Made by a program: the position numbers and the translations under genes
The notes under the pieces: model-generated
Told to the model about the DNA's origin: nothing
The model's database searches: none
What the model saw: only the letters and a program-made list of their open reading frames with translations
Shown: in pieces, positions 1-6,594 of the stretch
Numbering within the stretch: position 1 is the first letter of the stretch
Layout of the letters: each line of letters begins with the position of its first letter
Assembly: GCA_041619575.1 (NCBI GenBank)
Contig: JBFKDP010000194.1
Location: forward strand, 1-7,786
Source of the DNA: Litorivivens sp041619575
GTDB lineage: Bacteria > Pseudomonadota > Gammaproteobacteria > Pseudomonadales > Spongiibacteraceae
Reading direction: 5' to 3'
DNA length: 7,786 nt

Positions 1-2037
1 GTTAATTTGGCCGAGCCGGATGGCCATTGTGGCGAACAGATCCGAGCCTTTCATGCCGAGCAGGCTAAGGGCGGTGCTGGTCTGATTACGCTGGGTGTGG
101 CGGGAGTAGCCTGGCCGCATGGCGGCAATCAGCCGCGGCAGGTTGCGATCTCGGATGACAAGTTTATACCGGGGTTGCAGGCAATGGCTGAAGCGGTGCA
201 TGCCTATGATGCGAAGCTCATCTCACAGCTGCATTTTGGTGGGCTGGTCGGTGTCGAGGATATGAAAGCTGGCCGGCCGGTGTGGATACCGTCAATGCCG
301 GTATTCAAGCAGAGCGATCTGGATCAGGGAATGCTGCCCGAAGAGCTTGCGCGTTCTGCCACGGCGCAAAAGCTGGATGTGAAACTTCACATCATGACCG
401 CGGATGATATTCAGGTACTTGTCCAGAAATTTGCAGCGGCGGCGCGACGTGTGCGTGAAGCCGGATTGGATGGCTTGGAAATTCACGGCGGTCACGGTTA
501 CATCATCTCGTCTTTCCTGTCTCCTCTAACGAATCAGCGCGATGACGCCTACGGCGGCTCTCTGGAAAACCGCGCGCGCCTGCTCTTGGAAATTATTGCG
601 GCGGTGCGCGCTGAAGTTGGCCGCGATTTTCCCGTGTGGTGCAAACTTGATTCCGGCGAGTTTGGCCAGACCGAGGGCATTGCACTGGAGGATGCTAAGG
701 CGACGGCTCAACTGGTGGAGAAGGCTGGTTCGGATGCGATCACTGTCAGCGCATACCACGATACATCACGCGGTGCGTTGCATTCCGAGTCAAATATTCC
801 CCACGTCCCGGAGCGTATGGTCGACAACGCCATTGCGATCAAGCAGAGTGTGCAGGTGCCAGTGATTGCATCCGGGCGGATCGAGCCAGCCTCGGCGAGT
901 CGGCATATCGGCGCCGGTCATTTCGATTTTCTCGGGATGGGGCGCAAGATGCTTGCCGACCCCTACCTGCCGAGCAAAATTCAGCAAAATCAAATTCGGG
1001 ACATTCGTCCCTGCGTATACTGCTATTGCTGTGTCAGTCAGATCTATGTGGAAGATGCGGTCAAATGTGCGGTTAACCCGGACACGGCGGCTGAAGCGGA
1101 AAATCTTTTGGCGCCGACCCTTCAGCCAAAACATGTGGCTGTGATAGGCGGCGGTCCCGGAGGTATGGAGGCTGCTCGTCGCCTGGCGCTGCGCGGCCAC
1201 CGGGTTACCTTGCTGGAAAAGGGGGCCGTTTTGGGTGGAACCCTGCAGTTTGCCGCAATGGCCTATGAACCCAATGGTCAGCTGCTAGACTGGCTCCGGC
1301 GGCAGATAAAGGCCTTGCCGATAAAGGTTTACTTGAACACGGTAGCATCTGCCGAACAATTGCAGCGGCTGGTTGTTGATGAAGTTGTCGTGGCGACGGG
1401 GGCAGTGCGCACCATGCCGGATCTGCCAGGCAGTGATCAAGATTTTGTATTCAGCGGCGATGAAATGCGTGCCATGGTGTTGGGTGAAAAGCTAGCTTCG
1501 CTCAAAGGTAAAATCAGCAGCGGGACGCAGGCATTGCTCAGCGTCGGTGCTGCGACGGGGGTGACACGCAATCGCGCACTGGTCAATATTGCCAGCCGCT
1601 ATTGGCTGCCGCTGGGTAAGCAGATAGTGATTATCGGCGGTGAACTGGTCGGCTTGGAGTTAGCGGAATTCTTGGCTCACCGTGGCCGCGCCGTGACAGT
1701 CATCAACGAAACCAGTCGAGCGGGCGCCGGCCTCTATCTGGTGCGGCGAATGCGCTTACTGGCAGAGTTAAAGGCGCTGGGTGTTGCACTGATCAACAAA
1801 GCTGAAGAGGTTGCGGTGTTGCCGGATAAGTCCGTAAGTTATCGCAACTATCGCGGACAGGTGCGGAAGCTGGCGGCTAATCATGTTGTCGTGGCCAAGG
1901 GAGCCCAGGGTAGTCAGGAACTGGCTGATTCACTGAAAGGTGCAGGGCTTAGCGTGCACACGGTGGGTGATTGCAAGGGTGTGAGTTATATTGAAGGTGC
2001 GATGCACGATGCGGCCAGAGTGGCCGCATCGATATAG
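1..2037 (+). CDS. OYE-family FMN/4Fe-4S/FAD oxidoreductase (2,4-dienoyl-CoA reductase-like), 5'-truncated
   Basis: This is a multidomain flavin reductase that moves electrons from NAD(P)H through FAD and an iron-sulfur cluster to FMN, where an activated C=C bond is reduced; the actual substrate cannot be told. Counting from the TTG at 7, residues 1-330 form the FMN-binding barrel, with the family signature HGGHGY (160-165, likely catalytic Tyr165) followed by NQRDDAYGGSLENR. Cysteines 336, 339, 342 and 354 (C-x2-C-x2-C-x11-C) fit the 4Fe-4S site; Cys341 is an extra neighbour. GGGPGG (381-386) with Glu404 is the FAD Rossmann fold, GGELVG (544-549) the second dinucleotide fold, and VGD (653-655) the C-terminal FAD contact. 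The frame is open to the window edge, and the codons before the TTG read V-N, which suits the usual sequence before LAEPDGH. The true start therefore lies upstream, with perhaps 25-35 residues missing. The function class is secure; the pathway is not. Confidence 0.93.
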   Translation, partial: VNLAEPDGHCGEQIRAFHAEQAKGGAGLITLGVAGVAWPHGGNQPRQVAISDDKFIPGLQAMAEAVHAYDAKLISQLHFGGLVGVEDMKAGRPVWIPSMPVFKQSDLDQGMLPEELARSATAQKLDVKLHIMTADDIQVLVQKFAAAARRVREAGLDGLEIHGGHGYIISSFLSPLTNQRDDAYGGSLENRARLLLEIIAAVRAEVGRDFPVWCKLDSGEFGQTEGIALEDAKATAQLVEKAGSDAITVSAYHDTSRGALHSESNIPHVPERMVDNAIAIKQSVQVPVIASGRIEPASASRHIGAGHFDFLGMGRKMLADPYLPSKIQQNQIRDIRPCVYCYCCVSQIYVEDAVKCAVNPDTAAEAENLLAPTLQPKHVAVIGGGPGGMEAARRLALRGHRVTLLEKGAVLGGTLQFAAMAYEPNGQLLDWLRRQIKALPIKVYLNTVASAEQLQRLVVDEVVVATGAVRTMPDLPGSDQDFVFSGDEMRAMVLGEKLASLKGKISSGTQALLSVGAATGVTRNRALVNIASRYWLPLGKQIVIIGGELVGLELAEFLAHRGRAVTVINETSRAGAGLYLVRRMRLLAELKALGVALINKAEEVAVLPDKSVSYRNYRGQVRKLAANHVVVAKGAQGSQELADSLKGAGLSVHTVGDCKGVSYIEGAMHDAARVAASI
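2007..2031. terminator. 10-bp perfect hairpin at the 3' end of the oxidoreductase gene
   Basis: CGATGCGGCC and GGCCGCATCG flank the 5-nt loop AGAGT. The structure overlaps the last codons of the oxidoreductase and lies between two convergent genes. Neither strand has a T-run after the stem, so it is not a standard intrinsic terminator. A bidirectional pause or 3'-end-protecting hairpin is the likeliest role. Part of the symmetry may come from codon choice for the Ala-Ala-Arg-Val-Ala-Ala tail. Confidence 0.4.
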
Positions 2038-2058
2038 GCATGGTTCGGCAGAGGGCTT

Positions 2059-3720
2059 TTAGAAGGTAGCTTTGACTACCACAAAAAAGTCAGCTTCAGC
2101 ACGCTCCAGCAGCTCTTGGTTGACGTTGTCTTCCGACAGTGATTCCGCAATGACCGCGCGTACTTCAAGCCAGTCCCAAGCGCTTAGTGTTGCTCTGAGG
2201 CCCGCATCCGAAATGCTGCTGTCGCTGCCAAGGTCGATACCCCCAAGGCTGCCGGAGGCGTTTTCATACTGGGCGCTGCCATATTCAGCAAAGATTCCGC
2301 CGACCAGTGAGAAACTGCCAAAATTCCAAGTGTGATTAAAACTGAAGTCGGCGTGGTAGCCGGTATCGCCAACCAGCACACCCGGCAGATAGGCGCTCAG
2401 CCGATCGATGCCGCCGAGTACCCACTGCTGTTGTTGCGGTAACTGCTCATCACTGATCTGACCGCTTATACCCAGTTTGAAGTTAGAGTTGGCGCTGATG
2501 GCGTAAGTAGCCTCGGCCTTTGGTTTGACGACGATGAACTCAGCGGTGCGTTTGCCAATAGCCACACCTTCTGACCGGCTGTCACTTCCAAGTGTACCTT
2601 TGTCGCCGCTGATACCGCCCTTAACTGCCGCGCCTAGCTTCCAGTTCAACAGGTTGTCGCCGTGCTTCTGGGCCTTGTGATAGGTCGCGCCCAGCTCAAG
2701 GCTTGCATAGCGTTCATCCTGCACTATCTGGCCGATGTTTGAATCGATCATGGAGTCGGTGTAGTCCAGTCGCTGTGACAAGGTAAAGCGATGGTTAATA
2801 TCACTCGACAGAACCTGGTTGCCGGTCAAGGCGATCTGGTCAATTTCCGCATCGAGTTCAACGTCCATTGGTGTTGAGCTTGCTGTCGGTATACAAGGCA
2901 GCAGACCACCGGGAATCAGGCAGGCGGTCGTTGCGACATTGACAGTTCCCAGATCTCGAACATATTCACTGTGGCGTGCTTCAACACCGTACAGGCCGAA
3001 GCTGTAGGCTTTGTCGAGTTTTAATTGCACTTGCTGATAATCTTCGCCATCGCGGGATTCACCCCATTCGGTGATGGCGCGCTCGTAGCCGCCGGAAAGC
3101 TGCGCACCGCCGGCAAAGTCATGCTTGAAGCCCAGGTCGAGGAAGTAGCGACCTGCAAAGCGACTCCCCTGGTTGCCCAGTTGCACAATGAGATCCGTAG
3201 CGTCGTGCTCTTCGTCTACCGACTCGTTAAAGACCAGATCCAGCGCATTGGCTACCGTGGTGGAGGCTTCATAACTGATGCTGTAATCAATGCCACTGCG
3301 GTCTGACTGAATTTCTGCCAGTATTTCGCGCGTGGAAAACTCCTCGCGAGTCAGGTCAAAGTCGCCGGAAAGATCACCAAAGTGGCTTTTCATCACTTCG
3401 CTGCCCTTGATTTCACCAACGCGAGCCTGGAAAGCATGAATATAAACTACGCCATTCTGGGGCGAGGTATAGAGCAGCCGAACCAGCAAATTGCCCTTGT
3501 TATAGGTTGCAGCGTTAATCATCAATATCAATTGCGAAGGCGTTTGCGCTGTGGCGAAGAGTCTGTCGATTTCGTCGATGCTGAGGTGGTGGTCGCCAGT
3601 CAGCTTGATTTCATACTCACCGAGCTTGCGCGCGTAGGGCACAGTAACTGCGCTAAAAGGAGATATCTGCTGAACGGCCGTCAGTGTCGGCGGTAGTGCG
3701 GGTGGCAAATCGATAGCCAT
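2059..3720 (-). CDS. TpsB-like (ShlB/FhaC/HecB, Omp85 superfamily) outer-membrane transporter, barrel A
   Basis: A 553-residue protein that resembles TpsB two-partner-secretion transporters: periplasmic POTRA domains followed by a 16-strand barrel that exports a partner protein. Residues 34-84 look like a POTRA fold (LTGDHHLSIDEIDRL, then NAATYNKGNLLVRLLY). LGNQGSRFAGRYF (181-193) marks entry to the barrel. EQLPQQQQWVLGGI (425-438) followed by LSAYLPG is the lid-loop-6 region, FAEYG (477-481) its partner strand, and the chain ends in the usual C-terminal Phe. Two oddities stand out. There is no signal peptide: the chain opens MAIDLPPALPP, and no ATG, GTG or TTG lies in frame between this ATG and the upstream in-frame stop. 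The lid Arg is Ser442. A weak GGGA ribosome site sits 7 nt before the ATG. The gene follows the OmpA-domain gene by 85 bp on the same strand, so it is probably its operon partner. Family membership is firm; activity is uncertain. Confidence 0.87.
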   Translation of the reverse strand: MAIDLPPALPPTLTAVQQISPFSAVTVPYARKLGEYEIKLTGDHHLSIDEIDRLFATAQTPSQLILMINAATYNKGNLLVRLLYTSPQNGVVYIHAFQARVGEIKGSEVMKSHFGDLSGDFDLTREEFSTREILAEIQSDRSGIDYSISYEASTTVANALDLVFNESVDEEHDATDLIVQLGNQGSRFAGRYFLDLGFKHDFAGGAQLSGGYERAITEWGESRDGEDYQQVQLKLDKAYSFGLYGVEARHSEYVRDLGTVNVATTACLIPGGLLPCIPTASSTPMDVELDAEIDQIALTGNQVLSSDINHRFTLSQRLDYTDSMIDSNIGQIVQDERYASLELGATYHKAQKHGDNLLNWKLGAAVKGGISGDKGTLGSDSRSEGVAIGKRTAEFIVVKPKAEATYAISANSNFKLGISGQISDEQLPQQQQWVLGGIDRLSAYLPGVLVGDTGYHADFSFNHTWNFGSFSLVGGIFAEYGSAQYENASGSLGGIDLGSDSSISDAGLRATLSAWDWLEVRAVIAESLSEDNVNQELLERAEADFFVVVKATF

Positions 3721-3766
3721 AGTCAGTTCCCAATGTTTGTTTGTGTCGTTGGATTTGGTCGGTCTA

Positions 3767-3800
3767 AGGCCGGTGGCAGCAATGCATGTGGCACCGGCCT
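3767..3800 (-). other. intercistronic stem-loop (9-bp stem, 16-nt loop)
   Basis: AGGCCGGTG (3767-3775) and CACCGGCCT (3792-3800) are a perfect inverted repeat in the 85-bp gap between the OmpA-domain gene and barrel A. It begins right after the tandem stops TGA-TAA of the upstream gene. No T-run follows on the minus strand, so full termination is unlikely. A stem here could attenuate transcription or protect the upstream message, giving less barrel than repeat protein. This role is inferred from position only. Confidence 0.45.
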
Positions 3801-3805
3801 ACTTA

Positions 3806-5956
3806 TCAGGTATTGTCAGGTTCAATCACTTCCAGTGAATAGTCTGAGTCATTGGATTCGCCATCTGCCGAATCGATGGGCGTATTGTTAGCTTCGCTGG
3901 CTTTCTCGGCGCTTCCGGCGGCTTCAAGAAACTCAAGCACATCGTCATAGTTACTTTCTGCTTCTGCAGATTTTTGTCGCTGAAGTTCCGCTTCCTCTGC
4001 TTCCTGCTGTGCCTGCAATTCGCGTTCCTGTGCTTCCGCGTCGGCTCGCTGTTTTTCTTCTCGCGCGATTTTCTCCCATCTCAGCGCATCGGCGCGGGCT
4101 TTCTCGGCTTCAGCACGCGCTTGCTTTTCTCTTTGCAAGGCGGCTTCGCGCTCGCTGGTGCTTGCGGGGCTGCTAGCCTTTGTCGGCGAGGCGGGGGAGA
4201 GTGGAGCAGGTTGTTGGGCCACCCGCCGATTGGCGTTCTCTGCCTTGATTGCAGCGAAGGTTTGCAAGTCGACAACGCTCAATTCCACGCGGCGGTTCAG
4301 TGCGCGGCCTTCAGGGTAATCATCGCCCGTTTCTGTGGCATTCGCTGCGATGGGAATCGCTTCGCCAAAGCCCCTGAAGGTCAGGCGCTCGGGGTCGATG
4401 CCCTTATCAACGAAATAGCTGTAAACCGCCTTGGCGCGATTGTAAGACAGCCGGTTGTTGTAGTTTTCGCTGCCCTTGGCATCGGTATGCCCGTCGATGG
4501 AGATCAGAGCGCTGGGATGTTTTTCAATAATGTCGCGTGCCTCTTCAAGCAAAGCCTTCGAGGGCTCGGTTACGTCCAGCGAATCAAACTCGAAGTTAAC
4601 ACCGCGTAGCACCAGTGGCGCGTTATCGCTCAAATGGCAGCCAGTACTGAATACGTAGGCGCCCTCAGGTGTGTTTTCGCAATCGTCGACGTCGTCGCAA
4701 ATGCCGTCGCCGTCGCTATCGCCTTCCGCGCAATTGGAATCTGCCAGCAGGCGCGATTCCAAAGACGAAGCCCCATCGCTGTCGTCGCCGCAAGCGAGGC
4801 CTTCACAGTCGCCACCGCCGCCCGTGCCATCGCCACCGTCGCCATTATCGTCGCCACCTACACCGACAGACACGCCTCCGCCGTTGCCTGAATTGTCGCC
4901 ACTGATCACGCCGCCAGCGATCGCGTCACTGTTGCCGCTGTTGTCACCAGACAGCACGGCAACACCCGCTGTACTGCCGTTGCCCGCATTATCGCCATTG
5001 ATGACGCTGACACCGGAAAAGCCACCGTTACCGGCATTGTCGCCATTCAGCGCGCCGATGCCGGCTGTGCCGCCATTACCAGAGTTGTCTTCATTGAGTG
5101 CACCAACGCCAACCAACCCGCCATTGCCGGCGTTGTCTTCATTGATGGCGCCAATACCGAGCAGTGCGGCATTGCCAGCATTGCGCCCACTGATGGCGCT
5201 CAAGGCCAGGGTTTCGCTGTTGCCGGCTTGATCGCCCCCCAGAACAGCAACGCCAGCCAGACTGCCGTTGCCGGTGTTGTCATCACCCGCGACGGAGATG
5301 CCAATCAGTTCGCCGTTGCCCGAGCCACTGCCTGACATAACGGCCAGACCTATCAGCCCTCCATTCCCGCTTGAACCGGGGGTAAGCAGGGCAACGCCGG
5401 CAAGTCCGTCGGCGGAGGCGTTGCCGGAACTGTCTTCCCCGGCAATGGCCAGTCCGACGGGATCACCGGAGAAGCCGGGCAGGGTGATGGCCTGAGACAG
5501 ATCCATGCTCAGCGTATCACCAATGCCGGACAGGGCCTGGACTGAATCGACGACGGGCACAATGACTGCGCCGTCCGGGCCGACCGTGTTGCGAAGCGCA
5601 TCCACCAATGCGCTGTCCGGTGCCAGTCCGAGCATATCTGTCAGCTGTTGCAGCCCCAGGAAATCTAGCGGAATTGCGGTGCTGCCGGTGGTATTACCAA
5701 AGCCGAGCAGCTCGGTCCCCATCAATGTTGCACCGAGTCCATTCTCCGGTGTAAAGGCGTCCACTCCGAGCAGATCATTATCGCCTGTTCCTGTGGGGTT
5801 GAGCACATCAACCTCTATGCCGCCCGCGGTGCTGCCATTGATCAGTGAATTTAATCCGGTTTGACTGAGGAGGTCTGAAACGGGGTCCGCCTGGCTAAGT
5901 TGTGTAAACAGGCCCAGTGTTGCTGCGCCGATAAGGCGTCTGAATTGCGTAGACAT
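3806..5956 (-). CDS. exported 16-residue-repeat protein with OmpA-like peptidoglycan-binding domain and C-terminal coiled coil
   Basis: A 716-residue protein. The ATG at 5956 is chosen because AAAGGGA lies 5 nt upstream and a signal peptide follows at once (basic FRR, hydrophobic core, cleavage probably after SQA23). A longer open frame to 6025 would put 23 charged residues ahead of it. Residues 24-168 are an unrecognised Leu/Gly/Asp-rich region. Residues 169-365 hold the 16-residue repeats (consensus x-DN-x-GN-GG). Residues 366-440 are acidic with six Cys (384, 389, 409, 420, 426, 440) and a DSDGDGICDDVDDC calcium-type motif. The OmpA-like domain spans about 448-563 (GHTD with Asp492, Arg507 in LSYNRA, then NRRVEL); the Asp/Arg pair matches the known diaminopimelate contacts. 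A Pro/Ser linker, a charged coiled coil (about 601-668) and an acidic tail follow. It is likely periplasmic or surface-linked and wall-anchored. Its role is unknown; the neighbouring TpsB gene suggests a shared secretion task. Confidence 0.9.
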   Translation of the reverse strand: MSTQFRRLIGAATLGLFTQLSQADPVSDLLSQTGLNSLINGSTAGGIEVDVLNPTGTGDNDLLGVDAFTPENGLGATLMGTELLGFGNTTGSTAIPLDFLGLQQLTDMLGLAPDSALVDALRNTVGPDGAVIVPVVDSVQALSGIGDTLSMDLSQAITLPGFSGDPVGLAIAGEDSSGNASADGLAGVALLTPGSSGNGGLIGLAVMSGSGSGNGELIGISVAGDDNTGNGSLAGVAVLGGDQAGNSETLALSAISGRNAGNAALLGIGAINEDNAGNGGLVGVGALNEDNSGNGGTAGIGALNGDNAGNGGFSGVSVINGDNAGNGSTAGVAVLSGDNSGNSDAIAGGVISGDNSGNGGGVSVGVGGDDNGDGGDGTGGGGDCEGLACGDDSDGASSLESRLLADSNCAEGDSDGDGICDDVDDCENTPEGAYVFSTGCHLSDNAPLVLRGVNFEFDSLDVTEPSKALLEEARDIIEKHPSALISIDGHTDAKGSENYNNRLSYNRAKAVYSYFVDKGIDPERLTFRGFGEAIPIAANATETGDDYPEGRALNRRVELSVVDLQTFAAIKAENANRRVAQQPAPLSPASPTKASSPASTSEREAALQREKQARAEAEKARADALRWEKIAREEKQRADAEAQERELQAQQEAEEAELQRQKSAEAESNYDDVLEFLEAAGSAEKASEANNTPIDSADGESNDSDYSLEVIEPDNT
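4862..5452 (-). repeat. tandem 48-bp (16-residue) coding repeats, about 12 units
   Basis: The exported protein contains consecutive units such as IGAINEDNAGNGGLVG, VGALNEDNSGNGGTAG, IGALNGDNAGNGGFSG and VSVINGDNAGNGSTAG. Most are exactly 16 residues; the second is about 19 and the last two 17. The four central units (4964-5155) are most alike, while the outer ones have drifted. The strict period, alternating small hydrophobic residues and the conserved GN suggest stacked solenoid coils; that fold is inference. The run ends in a Gly/Asp-rich stretch. Confidence 0.9.
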
Positions 5957-5961
5957 CGTTG

Positions 5962-5968
5962 TCCCTTT
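5962..5968 (-). promoter_or_regulatory. ribosome binding site deciding the start of the OmpA-domain gene
   Basis: AAAGGGA on the minus strand lies 5 nt before the ATG at 5956. It is the best Shine-Dalgarno match near this gene and supports the internal start, which places the signal peptide at the N terminus, over the more upstream start at 6025. Confidence 0.7.
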
Positions 5969-6068
5969 AAAGAGTAAGGCTTTCCGTACCGGGTGCGCGG
6001 CATGTAGACGCGCCCCCCTGATCAAACGCTAGGTATTGATGTGTCTTGGCTACATTGCTGTAACCTTT

Positions 6069-6122
6069 TTAGCAGGCATGTCGCTGGAAAATTAATAAAA
6101 AGTAATCGTTATGACCTGCTAA
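6069..6122. repeat. 8-bp inverted repeat with 38-bp spacer
   Basis: TTAGCAGG (6069-6076) and CCTGCTAA (6115-6122) are perfect inverted copies around an A+T-rich spacer, 113 to 166 bp upstream of the OmpA-domain start. The spacing is too long for a compact hairpin. It could be a pair of half-sites for a regulator, or chance. Confidence 0.3.
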
Positions 6123-6503
6123 CATTTCGGATCAGGCGTTGTTGCGCATTCTTTTAACATAAAAAAAAAGTTTTTTCAGCGCGATTTCGTGCTAATCGCT
6201 GTAATTTTACATTTACTTGAAATAACGCTTGGAAATGCAACGCGGGTCACACACATCGCGATAAGTACGTGGAGTTTTGCGTCTGTCATTTTTTTGAAAT
6301 AAAAAAACGTTTTGCGTGCTTTGCGGGAGAGTAAAAAGGGTTTTTTCAGTTTGGATTCTCTAAAAGTAAACCAAAAATACACGATATATAAATATGTAAT
6401 ATAGAGGTGTTGTTGCGGGGGGTTAGCTTTCAGTAACCTTTTTTAATTTACGTTCGGAGTAATCGCTTCATCTCACTGTGTTTTCGATATAGGTCGATAA
6501 CGC

Positions 6504-6526
6504 GCACGCACAAAACATGTGCGCGC
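6504..6526 (-). terminator. imperfect hairpin downstream of barrel B
   Basis: GCACGCACA (6504-6512) and TGTGCGCGC (6518-6526) pair at 8 of 9 positions around the loop AAACA. It lies about 70 bp past the barrel B stop on the minus strand. It is G+C-rich but followed by GTTATCG rather than a T-run, so it would be a weak or factor-dependent terminator at best. Confidence 0.35.
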
Positions 6527-6578
6527 AGTTGATATTAGTAGTGTGAGTTATTGGTGCGCGGGATGGTCAAGTAGCGGC

Positions 6579-6590
6579 CTTGTCGACAAG
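6579..6590. repeat. 12-bp perfect palindrome CTTGTCGACAAG
   Basis: This palindrome lies 4 bp beyond the barrel B stop codon. With no loop it is more like a dimeric protein site than an RNA hairpin, but nothing else supports binding here and chance remains possible. Confidence 0.3.
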
Positions 6591-6594
6591 CGTT

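Larger units (their letters stand above)
5957..6594. promoter_or_regulatory. 638-bp A+T-rich intergenic region, probable control region of the OmpA-domain/barrel A unit
   Basis: No convincing gene is seen here. The stretch is markedly richer in A+T than the flanking genes and carries homopolymer runs (A9 at 6161-6169, T6 at 6171-6176, T7 at 6289-6295, A7 at 6301-6307, T6 at 6341-6346). The minus-strand CTGAAAAAAC element occurs twice (6170-6179 and 6340-6349), and the plus-strand element GTAACCTTTTT also occurs twice (from 6059 and from 6433). The gene downstream on the minus strand must be driven from here or by read-through from barrel B. Several A+T hexamers could serve as a -10 box, for example around 6387-6402, but I cannot pair one with a good -35 box, so no promoter is called. 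Confidence 0.5.

Noticed and set aside
7..9. TTG as the start of the oxidoreductase
   Set aside because: The frame is open to position 1 and the family requires a further N-terminal strand before this point.
3974..4609. 211-codon plus-strand open frame
   Set aside because: Antisense to the OmpA-like domain and coiled coil, whose minus-strand frame has clear conserved residues; no independent support.
4671..5231. 186-codon plus-strand open frame, rich in Pro and Ser
   Set aside because: It is the antisense shadow of the Gly/Asn/Asp repeats; its periodicity comes from the 48-bp repeats and it has no ribosome site or recognisable domain.
4862..5452. CRISPR-like periodic array
   Set aside because: The 48-bp units have no repeat/spacer alternation, diverge throughout and encode regular protein repeats.
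5957..6025. 23-residue N-terminal extension of the OmpA-domain protein
   Set aside because: It would put basic residues ahead of a good signal peptide, and the strong ribosome site supports the internal ATG at 5956.
6289..6307. T7-GAAAT-A7 as an intrinsic terminator
   Set aside because: The potential stem has only A-T pairs and no G+C-rich part; better explained as A/T tracts.
6176..6382. 68-codon minus-strand frame in the intergenic region
   Set aside because: GTG start without ribosome site, Lys/Phe-rich composition as expected from translating A+T-rich non-coding DNA, no domain.
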